Below are positions 1 through 7,047 of a stretch of DNA of 7,047 bases, piece by piece (the first letter of the stretch is position 1; each line of letters begins with the position of its first letter). The translations under genes were made by a program, and so were the position numbers. The notes beneath the pieces were generated by a model. It had not been told where the DNA came from and made no database searches. It saw only the letters and a list, made by a program, of their open reading frames with translations. Source of the DNA: Prevotella sp. (GTDB lineage Bacteria; Bacteroidota; Bacteroidia; Bacteroidales; Dysgonomonadaceae); assembly GCA_031260865.1 (NCBI GenBank), contig JAISKQ010000128.1, positions 1 to 7,047 of the forward strand, given 5' to 3'.

Positions 1-569
1 CAAAAAGAAGTGAGTACATTCAAAGAGTCAACAAGCGACCCGCCATCAAAGTAATAACCGATATTCATCATACGGTCATAATTCAGGCTATCGGTAAAGA
101 GCGTCCCGTTACCATGCTCAAGGCGGACATTCTCGCGAAACATCACTATCTTGGTATTCCCGTCGTAATACATATAATTTCCATATAAGAACAAGGTATC
201 GCCCTGTTCCATACGGACATTGCTGAAAGCCTCGAATGAGTTTCTCTGGTCGTCATAGTAAGCGCTGTCACAGAAAAGGAAAGCTCCGTCATGAAAGAAG
301 ATGACGCTATCTTTGAGTACTTGGTAGTCAAAACCCGGGCGTATTGAATATTCTTTCGCTTTTTTTAATTCTATAACTTTAGCCTTGCTTTTTACCGGCT
401 GTTGAGGCTTTTGCGGACTCTGGGGCTTTTGCGGCGACTGATAAATATCTACATCTACGTGGGGAGACAGCATGACCTGAGCCGAAGCGTAAATGGCAAT
501 CAGGCATAAAACACCGATAAGGGGTATTCTATGCCTTTGTTTGATGTATGTTATAAACTTCTTAAACAC
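1..569 (-). CDS. OstA/LptA-like outer-membrane biogenesis protein, N-terminal 189 codons (runs off the left edge)
   Basis: OstA-family proteins form a beta-jellyroll that carries lipopolysaccharide across the periplasm (LptA) or forms the periplasmic domain of LptD. The frame from 569 is open to the window edge. Residues 1-30 form a signal peptide: basic start (FKKFITYIKQRHR), hydrophobic core (IPLIGVLCLIAIY), and a likely cut after ASA. A Pro/Gln/Lys-rich linker follows at about 44-60, then from about 80 comes a series of short beta-strand repeats typical of OstA, with phrases such as DSAYYDDQRNSFEAFSNV, GNYMYYDGNTKIVMFRENV and GTLFTDSLNYD. The start is GTG at 569-567; no earlier start fits because the frame begins right after the surA stop, and the first in-frame ATG (codon 33) lies beyond the signal peptide. 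It is 6 nt downstream of surA and surely cotranscribed. Whether this is a short LptA-like or a longer Bacteroidota OstA-like protein cannot be seen. The family is confident; the exact role is inferred. Confidence 0.88.
   Translation of the reverse strand, partial: MFKKFITYIKQRHRIPLIGVLCLIAIYASAQVMLSPHVDVDIYQSPQKPQSPQKPQQPVKSKAKVIELKKAKEYSIRPGFDYQVLKDSVIFFHDGAFLFCDSAYYDDQRNSFEAFSNVRMEQGDTLFLYGNYMYYDGNTKIVMFRENVRLEHGNGTLFTDSLNYDRMMNIGYYFDGGSLVDSLNVLTSF
402..437 (-). repeat. Tandem SPQKPQ repeat in the OstA-like linker
   Basis: Two adjacent 18-nt units encode SPQKPQ-SPQKPQ (codons 45-56), followed by QPVKSK. The two DNA copies differ at several third positions and in the serine codon (TCG versus AGT), so this is either an old duplication or one kept by selection for protein composition. 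The linker separates the signal peptide from the beta-strand repeat region and is probably disordered in the periplasm. Confidence 0.7.
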
Positions 570-575
570 GAGCGA

Positions 576-1964
576 TTACTTATTGGCTTGATTTCTTAGC
601 ACCCAGTCAGGATACTGGAAATCACAATTAACCCAATCTTTATCTATTTTGATATATGTATTTTTTACTTTTGTCTGAAGCCATTTTTTTAATATCTCTT
701 CATGTTTATTATTTTCCACAATCTCTTTCAGTATCTGATAGTCGTCCGAAACATTCGCCACGTGACCGTCTATCCTGATCTTTAGTTTCACTATGGCAAC
801 CACATCTTTTCCGTTAGGAAGCTTCATTACAAAAGGGGAAGATATTTCTCCTACTTTCATATTGCCGACAACTTTACCTACTTCCGGAGGCAGTTCTTCC
901 ATCGCAAAGCGAGGAGTACCATAGTTGGTGCTTTCTTTACGGTTTACCATCAATCCGTTATTCCTATTGGTTTCCTTATCTTGAGACACATAAGATGCGG
1001 CGTCGTCGAATGTAACTTTATCACTTCTTATATCAGTGGCTAAAGAATCGAGAAGTAAAGTAGTTCTTTTTATTTCTTCCGGCGATACTTTCGGACGAAG
1101 TAATATGTGACGGAATTTGGCGCGGTCGCCTCTACGCTCTACCAACTGTATAATATGAAACCCGTATTCTGTTTCCACTATATTGGATACTTTCTTGGTA
1201 TCGGATAACGCAAACGCGGCATTGGCAAATTCCGGCGCGAGTAAGGCTCGTCCTGTAAAGTCCATTTCGCCGCCGCTTGCCGCGGAACCCGGATCCTCGG
1301 AGTACAAGACAGCCAATGTGGAAAAATCGGTCGCTCCTGAATTTATCCTATTCGTATAGTCCCTCAGGCGGTCTTTTATCTGATCTACTTCTTTCAATGG
1401 GATAACAGGTTCTCTTGTGATAATCTGCACTTCCACTGTCGGAGGAATATACGGCAAACTATCCTTCGGTAACTGGGCGTAAAACCGTCTGACTTCGGAA
1501 GGGGTAAGGTTTGATTTTTTACCTACCAACTTTTTCTTTACTTCCGAAACCAAATATTCGTTGCGTATTTGTTCGCGCCATTCTTCTCTCAACTGACTCA
1601 TGGTAGCGCCCAAGTATTCTTCGGCTTTTTCTTTCGATCCCAGATTGTCTATCACGCCTTTCTCGTATCTGGAAAGCCCGTTGCTAACAACATTACTTGG
1701 TACGTCTATACTGTCTATCTTAGCCTGGTCAAGGAATAATTTCTGTACGGCAAGCTGTTCCGGTATCAGACAGTACGGGTCGCCTTCGATGCGTTCCCCT
1801 CGGGATAACATGCCTAAACGCACTTTCTCCACGTCGGACTTCAAGATAGCTTCATCTCCTACTACCCATATTATTTCGTCTATAATATTATTCTGAGCAT
1901 AGCTCATAATACCCGAACCTAATAGTATTACCAATAAAATCAGTTTTCTGGTTTTTCGTCTCAT
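576..1964 (-). CDS. surA: SurA-type periplasmic chaperone / peptidyl-prolyl isomerase
   Basis: SurA escorts unfolded outer-membrane proteins through the periplasm. The predicted product has 462 residues. Residues 1-23 are a signal peptide (MRRKTRKLILLVILLGSGIM, ending SYA, cut before Q24). The N-terminal chaperone region (about 25-170) holds the motif VVGDEAILKSDVEKVR (34-49) and the long helices of SurA. The first parvulin domain (about 176-278) is strongly conserved: SEDPGSAASGGEMDF, then a PEFANAAFAL helix and YGFHIIQL (267-274). The second (about 282-395) begins FRHILLRP but lacks the closing G-[FY]-H-I motif. A C-terminal helix and strand (KKWLQTKVKNTYIKID) match the SurA C-terminal segment. 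The ATG at 1964 is preferred over an in-frame GTG at 2012 because it starts the signal peptide directly, while the longer form adds 16 unlikely residues and spans a possible promoter box. It lies 79 nt after the lipoprotein gene and 6 nt before the OstA-like gene. Confidence 0.92.
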   Translation of the reverse strand: MRRKTRKLILLVILLGSGIMSYAQNNIIDEIIWVVGDEAILKSDVEKVRLGMLSRGERIEGDPYCLIPEQLAVQKLFLDQAKIDSIDVPSNVVSNGLSRYEKGVIDNLGSKEKAEEYLGATMSQLREEWREQIRNEYLVSEVKKKLVGKKSNLTPSEVRRFYAQLPKDSLPYIPPTVEVQIITREPVIPLKEVDQIKDRLRDYTNRINSGATDFSTLAVLYSEDPGSAASGGEMDFTGRALLAPEFANAAFALSDTKKVSNIVETEYGFHIIQLVERRGDRAKFRHILLRPKVSPEEIKRTTLLLDSLATDIRSDKVTFDDAASYVSQDKETNRNNGLMVNRKESTNYGTPRFAMEELPPEVGKVVGNMKVGEISSPFVMKLPNGKDVVAIVKLKIRIDGHVANVSDDYQILKEIVENNKHEEILKKWLQTKVKNTYIKIDKDWVNCDFQYPDWVLRNQANK

Positions 1965-1989
1965 TTTTATCTGTTTATTAAAAGTGGCG

Positions 1990-1997
1990 TAAATATA
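1990..1997 (-). promoter_or_regulatory. Possible -7 promoter element ahead of surA
   Basis: On the minus strand the box reads TATATTTA, one base off the Bacteroidota -7 consensus TAnnTTTG, and ends 25 nt before the surA ATG. The two better boxes in this window (before guaB and before the large parvulin gene) end 31 and 28 nt before their starts, so the position is right. No clear TTTG-like -33 element stands upstream. It may be a secondary promoter inside the operon; confidence is low. Confidence 0.3.
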
Positions 1998-2013
1998 GTG
2001 ATAATGTATCACT
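1997..2013. repeat. Perfect 7-bp inverted repeat before surA
   Basis: AGTGATA and TATCACT are separated by the 3 bases ATG (plus-strand reading). The repeat directly abuts and shares one base with the possible -7 box, so it could be an operator. A 3-base loop and AT-rich stem with no T-run after it make it a poor terminator on either strand. Confidence 0.5.
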
Positions 2014-2019
2014 TTTTTC

Positions 2020-2029
2020 TTAACGTTAA
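2020..2029. repeat. 10-bp palindrome TTAACGTTAA between the lipoprotein gene and surA
   Basis: This is a perfect self-complementary decamer in the 79-nt spacer, flanked by T-rich and A-rich tracts that extend the symmetry weakly. It starts 14 nt downstream of the lipoprotein stop codon. It could be a protein-binding site or part of a weak 3' hairpin; short AT-rich palindromes also arise by chance, so only its presence is sure. Confidence 0.4.
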
Positions 2030-2043
2030 AAAGAACTTATCGT

Positions 2044-2904
2044 TTATTTATTATAAAAAGTTATTTCTTTGTCCGCAACAGCCTTGTCATAAAGGTCTTG
2101 CCGTACTTTTTTCAAATAATCCGATTTTCGTTGTTCCGTGTAAACTTCGGTCACTTGATTCTTTATGTATTCATAAGGAGCTTCGTTTCCTATTAGTTTA
2201 TATTCTTTTATGTTCAAGAGATAGATAAAAGAGGAATCCCGTGCCTCCACATTCTTATTTGTACGAAGAAACTCCTCCCCGTTGTTGATAGACAAAGGCA
2301 TTTTATCCGTTATATCATTCAGATTTACCCATTTATTATAAAAGTATTCATAAGCCACGGCATTCTGCAAGGTGTTTTTTTCAATCTTTTCTATGGCGGC
2401 ATCCGTACCTTGTTTATACCACTTCAGGAAATTGTCTAATTCCTTTGAATTTAGCGGTACTTTCAGATATAATCCTTTTACTATATTGTCTTTTAATTTA
2501 AAACGATCCTTGTTTTGCTCGTAATAAGCCTGTAAATCACTGTTTGAGGCGGATTTAGCCAACAGCTCTTTCAATAATTGTTCCTTATAAAGATTTGTGA
2601 TAAGCGACTTTTTGTAGCTTGCGACCAATTTGTCGATTTCTTCCTTGTTCAGCACGTTTTTTTGCGCTTTCTCATATATTAGCTGGTCATTGATCCACAT
2701 CTTGATATATGCTTGCGCCATAGCGGTACTGTCTTCCGCGGAAAGAGAGTGAGTGACAATGGCGTCCAGCTCGCTTTTATACAAAGTTTTATCCTTTACG
2801 GTCACTATTGGCGACTGTTTTTGTTCAATATCGCTGTTGCTTCCTTTATTACATGATAATAAAAAGAACAAAGCACAAAAAAGCACGAGACATTTATCTT
2901 TCAT
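2044..2904 (-). CDS. SurA-related lipoprotein without a recognisable parvulin active site
   Basis: This 286-residue protein has a lipoprotein signal: MKDKCLVLFCALFFLLSC with lipobox LLSC, so Cys18 should be lipidated. After it, IVTVKDKTLYKSELDAI (33-49) matches the N-terminal motif of the two neighbouring chaperones (YRSELEKAY and LKSDVEKVR), followed by a helix-rich SurA-like region with DQLIYEKAQ and a Tyr/Gln/Asn-rich turn LQAYYEQNKDRFK. The middle begins like a parvulin strand (NIVKGLYLKVP) but has neither the GGDLG-type turn nor G-[FY]-H-I. The end (YLKKVRQDLYDKAVADKEITFYN) resembles the SurA C-terminal helix plus strand. It is best seen as a membrane-tethered chaperone-like protein that has lost isomerase activity. 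ATG at 2904 overlaps the TGA of the upstream gene by 4 nt, pointing to translational coupling. No acidic stretch of the kind linked to surface export follows Cys18, so a periplasm-facing anchor is inferred. The function is inferred from similarity and context only. Confidence 0.78.
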   Translation of the reverse strand: MKDKCLVLFCALFFLLSCNKGSNSDIEQKQSPIVTVKDKTLYKSELDAIVTHSLSAEDSTAMAQAYIKMWINDQLIYEKAQKNVLNKEEIDKLVASYKKSLITNLYKEQLLKELLAKSASNSDLQAYYEQNKDRFKLKDNIVKGLYLKVPLNSKELDNFLKWYKQGTDAAIEKIEKNTLQNAVAYEYFYNKWVNLNDITDKMPLSINNGEEFLRTNKNVEARDSSFIYLLNIKEYKLIGNEAPYEYIKNQVTEVYTEQRKSDYLKKVRQDLYDKAVADKEITFYNK

Positions 2905-4922
2905 TTTATTGTTTTCAATACGGATTTATCGGTTTTCACTTCATATTTTTTATTCAGATATGTTTGCCATTCTTTTTCCAGTATATCTTGGTAATCTTGT
3001 TCCACCGCGCTCTTGACATCGCTATAATCTTGCGGCGATGTGATGAATTCACCTGTGACAAAAAAGAACGGATAGCCCATCATCGCTGTCACATCACCCC
3101 CTCCGTATATTTTGTTATCCACATACGGGTTCGCGCCTTTAGCCCACGTTCCGGGAACCATCAATACGCCGAAAGAATCCTTGTTAAACGCTTCCCTTAT
3201 CTCTTTGATAAGCGCGTCGCGGTTTTTTTGTTTTTGCGCCATCGCTTCGGCTTTTATCAAGGTGTCCTCATTTTTGGCATAAACAATCAATCCTCTGTAC
3301 TTGGTTCCGCCCAATGAATATTTTGTTTTGTTATTATTAAAATAATCGGATAACCCTTTTTCATCAATAGCGGAACGTTCCCATATATTTTTATTCTTTA
3401 CAGCGAATAACAATAGTCCGTCCGAAAGTTCATCCAATTGTTCCTTGTATTTAGTGAACCGATCCGCAAGGGTCAGGTAATAATAATCGGTGAGGCTACG
3501 TGATAAAAAACTTTCAAAATATTCTTTCAGTATATCGGTCGATAACGTATATTTGTTCATATCCTGCAATATGGTGGCGGCGGGAGCATCTTTCGGCTTA
3601 TTTTCCGCGTTTAACATGTCCTGCCTAAAACGAATATATTGAATGAAATCGTTTACTTTTCGGCTTTCGCCATTCTCAAATGAGAATAAAATGTCATCGT
3701 CGTTTTTTACCCGTTCCAAAAACAAGGAATCTTTAGGGGATACGCCGTCCGCTATGTCATTCAACGCTGAATAGGCTTTGTCGTTTATGACCAGTTTCAA
3801 TTCGGCAGCCATTCTAAAGCGTTTTTCTTTTGTCATATCCGGCATTCTGCCTGCTCTACCGATTCTGCCTCGTAAAGCGCCTTTTACATTATCGTAATCC
3901 GAAATCGGTATTTTTTTTAACAAACGTATTATATGGTATCCGTAATCCGACCAAACGGGTTCGCTTACATCTCCTGCCTCTTTCAGATTCAGAGCCGCGT
4001 TGACAAACGAAGGCGACAGAAAAGATTCTAAGTTGACCATTCCGCCATAGCATCCTTCATCCCCGGTTTGCATCACTCTCGAAAATTCTTCGCATAGCAA
4101 ATTGAAATCCTCCGGAGAATGTATCTTCCTATATTCGCGCCATGCCACAGACCCAACGCTGTCTAATTGATTCCGATCGGGTGGAACTTGCGTAAAGTTA
4201 AACATAACTTGTTCTATTTCAGCGGAGCCTACAGCCGGACGCCTACCCAACACCTGAACGATGTGGAAGCCTTGGGCTGTTCTTATGGGCAAGCTGATTT
4301 GATTTATAGCAAGGCTATACATCGCGTCTTCAACTTTCGCCGGAAACATGAGAGGAACAGTCCAGCCAATATATCCGTTTCTGCCTTTACTATCTATTAC
4401 AACCGATGTTTGCGGTTTCTTCTCATAGCCTTCCGCGGCAAATCCGTTTTTTACCAACCTGTTCCGCAAATCCACGGCTTTGTTATACAGGGCAAGCGTA
4501 TCCGCCGGCAGGACGACGTCATTGTCGTATGGAAGTAAAACGTGATTTATTTCCACATCTTCAAGCATACGGCTGTACACCCCTCTCATATACTTGTCCT
4601 CGTATGTTGTGTCTTGCATATAAGGGCGCGACAGCTCTACTCTGGCTGAAGACAAATCTCTTATATAGCTGCCCGTGGTATCCAAATGTTGGGCTTTGGC
4701 TTCTTCTACATTTAATTTGAAATCTATATATGACTTGATAAAATCAGAAAAAGGCTCTTTCTGTCCTTCCTGTTTTAACTCATTGCTTTTTTTATATGCC
4801 TTTTCCAATTCAGACCGATAAACCGGTTTTCCATTGATTTTTATAGCAACAGGATCTGCCTGTTGCGCATACGCGCATGTGGCAAGGAATGTGATAAGTA
4901 TTAAAAACAATTTCTTATTCAT
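2901..4922 (-). CDS. Large exported protein with two parvulin (PpiC-type) domains
   Basis: This is a 673-residue periplasmic folding factor of the SurA/PrsA/PpiC kind. The signal peptide is MNKKLFLILITFLATCAYAQ, probably cut after AYA. A SurA-like N-terminal region (about 22-118) carries IKINGKPVYRSELEKAY (27-43). Parvulin domain 1 (about 120-229) has INHVLLP with His127 and GFHIVQVLGRRP with His220. Domain 2 (about 233-338) has GGMVNLESFLSPSFVNAAL and YGYHIIRLLKK with His330, but Gln238 where the first histidine would be. The last 335 residues match no domain I can name; near the end FNNNKTKYSLGGTKYRGLIVYAK may be a worn third parvulin-like unit, and the terminus (YLNKKYEVKTDKSVLKTIK) looks like the SurA closing strand. 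ATG at 4922 is chosen over an in-frame TTG at 4961 because it starts the signal peptide and because the TTG lies upstream of the -7 promoter box, so it would not be in the transcript. First gene of the operon. Confidence 0.92.
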   Translation of the reverse strand: MNKKLFLILITFLATCAYAQQADPVAIKINGKPVYRSELEKAYKKSNELKQEGQKEPFSDFIKSYIDFKLNVEEAKAQHLDTTGSYIRDLSSARVELSRPYMQDTTYEDKYMRGVYSRMLEDVEINHVLLPYDNDVVLPADTLALYNKAVDLRNRLVKNGFAAEGYEKKPQTSVVIDSKGRNGYIGWTVPLMFPAKVEDAMYSLAINQISLPIRTAQGFHIVQVLGRRPAVGSAEIEQVMFNFTQVPPDRNQLDSVGSVAWREYRKIHSPEDFNLLCEEFSRVMQTGDEGCYGGMVNLESFLSPSFVNAALNLKEAGDVSEPVWSDYGYHIIRLLKKIPISDYDNVKGALRGRIGRAGRMPDMTKEKRFRMAAELKLVINDKAYSALNDIADGVSPKDSLFLERVKNDDDILFSFENGESRKVNDFIQYIRFRQDMLNAENKPKDAPAATILQDMNKYTLSTDILKEYFESFLSRSLTDYYYLTLADRFTKYKEQLDELSDGLLLFAVKNKNIWERSAIDEKGLSDYFNNNKTKYSLGGTKYRGLIVYAKNEDTLIKAEAMAQKQKNRDALIKEIREAFNKDSFGVLMVPGTWAKGANPYVDNKIYGGGDVTAMMGYPFFFVTGEFITSPQDYSDVKSAVEQDYQDILEKEWQTYLNKKYEVKTDKSVLKTIK

Positions 4923-4950
4923 ACACCAAATCAATAAACTGTATAAAAAA

Positions 4951-4958
4951 CAAAGATA
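4951..4958 (-). promoter_or_regulatory. -7 promoter element for the chaperone operon
   Basis: The minus strand reads TATCTTTG, an exact match to the Bacteroidota TAnnTTTG -7 consensus, ending 28 nt before the ATG at 4922. Transcription would start near 4945, giving a leader of about 25 nt. No TTTG-type -33 box is seen at the usual distance (about 19 nt upstream); an AT-rich tract with two TATTTTA copies lies further upstream. It sits just after the guaB terminator, where a new operon promoter is expected. Confidence 0.6.
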
Positions 4959-4983
4959 CAAGAATTATGGGCTTATACTATTT

Positions 4984-5000
4984 TAAAATATTCTAAAATA
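4984..5000 (-). repeat. Two TATTTTA copies, 10 bp apart, upstream of the operon promoter
   Basis: TATTTTA occurs at 5000-4994 and again at 4990-4984 on the minus strand, one helical turn apart, inside a fully AT-rich tract. The first copy forms the T-rich tail of the guaB terminator. The pair lies roughly 40-55 bp before the likely start point of the chaperone operon, where an UP-like element would sit. That role is inference. Confidence 0.4.
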
Positions 5001-5035
5001 AAAGGCTTCGCGCATTTTTATAACGCAAAGCCTTT
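4992..5035 (-). terminator. Rho-independent terminator of guaB
   Basis: On the minus strand AAAGGCTTTGCGT pairs with GCGCGAAGCCTTT, a 13-bp stem counting two G-T pairs, around a 9-base loop (TATAAAAAT). It is followed by the T-rich tail TATTTTAG. The stem begins 31 nt after the guaB stop codon. It separates guaB from the chaperone operon, whose promoter lies about 35 bp further on. Confidence 0.88.
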
Positions 5036-5066
5036 CGTTTCGTTTTGTATTTTTGTGTGTAATATA

Positions 5067-6563
<1,497 letters not shown>

Positions 6564-6573
6564 TTATTGCACG

Positions 6574-6603
6574 CAAATGTACGCATTTTTAATGTACGAT
6601 AAA
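6574..6603 (-). promoter_or_regulatory. guaB promoter (-33 and -7 elements)
   Basis: The minus strand has TACATTTG at 6581-6574, an exact TAnnTTTG -7 box, with TTTA at 6603-6600 as an approximate -33 box (consensus TTTG) and an 18-nt gap between them. The -7 box ends 31 nt before the guaB ATG, giving a short leader of about 25 nt. A near-copy of the -7 region, CGTACATT, is repeated 14 bp upstream. Confidence 0.65.
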
Positions 6604-6614
6604 TCATGAATGAT
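6603..6614. repeat. Inverted repeat ATCAT-GA-ATGAT at the guaB promoter
   Basis: A perfect 5-bp inverted repeat with a 2-bp centre touches the upstream edge of the guaB -33 box. The placement would suit a regulator of purine synthesis, but the motif is short and AT-rich, and I recognise no known operator in it. Confidence 0.3.
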
Positions 6615-6747
6615 GAAAAAAGGTATAAAAATAACTTTTTTTTAAGTTTACAGTCCATCTTAATCTCCGCAAAGAGGAGAAATCTATCCAACAGTCCGAC
6701 CGCGTAGCTTTTTTCCCTCCTTTCGGCAGGGTGGAGAAGGCGGTTAT

Positions 6748-7047
6748 TTACCGTTCCGGTTCTATCCAGTCCCCGTTTTCTTTTATCAGTTGGACGAGCC
6801 TCTTCACGGCTTCTTCGGAAGGGATGTTCCTTTCTATCAGGTTTTTCTTCTTATACAACGATACCTTGCCCCTCTCAGCCCCCACATAACCATAATCGGC
6901 GTCCGCCATTTCTCCCGGGCCGTTCACGATACAACCCATGATACCTATCTTGAGATGTTTGAGGTGGGAAGTCGCCTCCTTTATCAAGGCTACGGTTGTT
7001 TGCAGGTCAAACAAGGTACGTCCGCAGCTGGGGCAGGAGATATATTC
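6748..7047 (-). CDS. ispG: 4-hydroxy-3-methylbut-2-enyl-diphosphate synthase, C-terminal 99 codons (runs off the right edge)
   Basis: IspG (GcpE) converts methylerythritol cyclodiphosphate to HMBPP, the penultimate step of the MEP isoprenoid pathway, using a [4Fe-4S] cluster. The visible part is the cluster-binding C-terminal domain. [16 protein letters not shown] carries the CxxC pair, and [22 protein letters not shown] carries the third cysteine and the glutamate (GPGE) that completes the cluster ligands. [28 protein letters not shown] is the usual closing segment. The frame stays open to the window edge, so the gene starts outside; the in-frame TTG at 7014 lies inside the conserved motif and is not a start. 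Bacteroidota IspG is usually the long form with an extra domain, but that part lies outside this window. Any link with guaB is only neighbourhood. Confidence 0.97.
   Translation of the reverse strand, partial: EYISCPSCGRTLFDLQTTVALIKEATSHLKHLKIGIMGCIVNGPGEMADADYGYVGAERGKVSLYKKKNLIERNIPSEEAVKRLVQLIKENGDWIEPER

Noticed and set aside
146..331. Minus-strand 61-codon frame inside the OstA-like gene
   Set aside because: It is an out-of-frame shadow of the OstA-like coding sequence, which has clear signal peptide and strand-repeat features.
1998..2012. AGTGATA/TATCACT repeat as a transcription terminator
   Set aside because: The 3-base loop, AT-rich stem and missing T-tract do not fit an intrinsic terminator; kept only as a repeat.
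2808..3317. Plus-strand open frame of 169 codons across the lipoprotein/large parvulin junction
   Set aside because: It lies antisense to two well-supported genes, has no recognisable motif, and its composition looks like the complement of a coding strand.
6633..6680. Possible terminator hairpins after ispG (TCTCC/GGAGA at 6664-6680 and AACTT/AAGTT at 6633-6648, minus strand)
   Set aside because: Stems are only 5 bp. The first has no T-run after it and the second, though followed by ATTTTTA, is almost all A-T, so neither supports a firm terminator call.

Overview
The window looks like a piece of a Bacteroidota chromosome, most likely order Bacteroidales. Three things suggest this: the protein families present (a run of SurA/parvulin-type folding factors followed by an OstA-like protein), the lack of strong Shine-Dalgarno sequences before most genes, and two exact matches to the Bacteroidota -7 promoter element TAnnTTTG, placed 28 and 31 nt before start codons. 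Genus cannot be fixed from this sequence. All six genes lie on the minus strand, so the layout below runs from the right end to the left.

Right end (7047-6748): the last 99 codons of ispG, the [4Fe-4S] enzyme of the MEP isoprenoid pathway. A 205-nt spacer with a good promoter leads to guaB (6542-5067), a complete IMP dehydrogenase. guaB ends in a strong hairpin terminator (about 5035-4992). These two genes are ordinary housekeeping genes.

Middle and left (4922-1): a probable envelope-biogenesis operon with its own promoter just past the guaB terminator. It encodes a 673-residue exported protein with two parvulin domains, a 286-residue lipoprotein that overlaps it by 4 nt (ATGA), a 462-residue SurA-type periplasmic chaperone, and the first 189 codons of an OstA/LptA-like protein that starts 6 nt after the surA stop and runs off the left edge. 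The spacer before surA is 79 nt and holds two palindromes and a possible secondary promoter. The products fit one theme: escort of outer-membrane proteins across the periplasm (the three SurA-related proteins) and lipopolysaccharide transport or outer-membrane assembly (the OstA-like protein).

I see no mobile element, CRISPR array, RNA gene, phage gene or defence system, and no frameshifted or broken gene. The most interesting points are within the chaperone cluster: the three proteins share an N-terminal motif but differ in how much of the parvulin active site they keep, only one of four parvulin domains appears to hold both signature histidines, and surA and the OstA-like gene are in the same frame separated by one stop codon. 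This is probably a conserved, under-studied locus rather than a new system.
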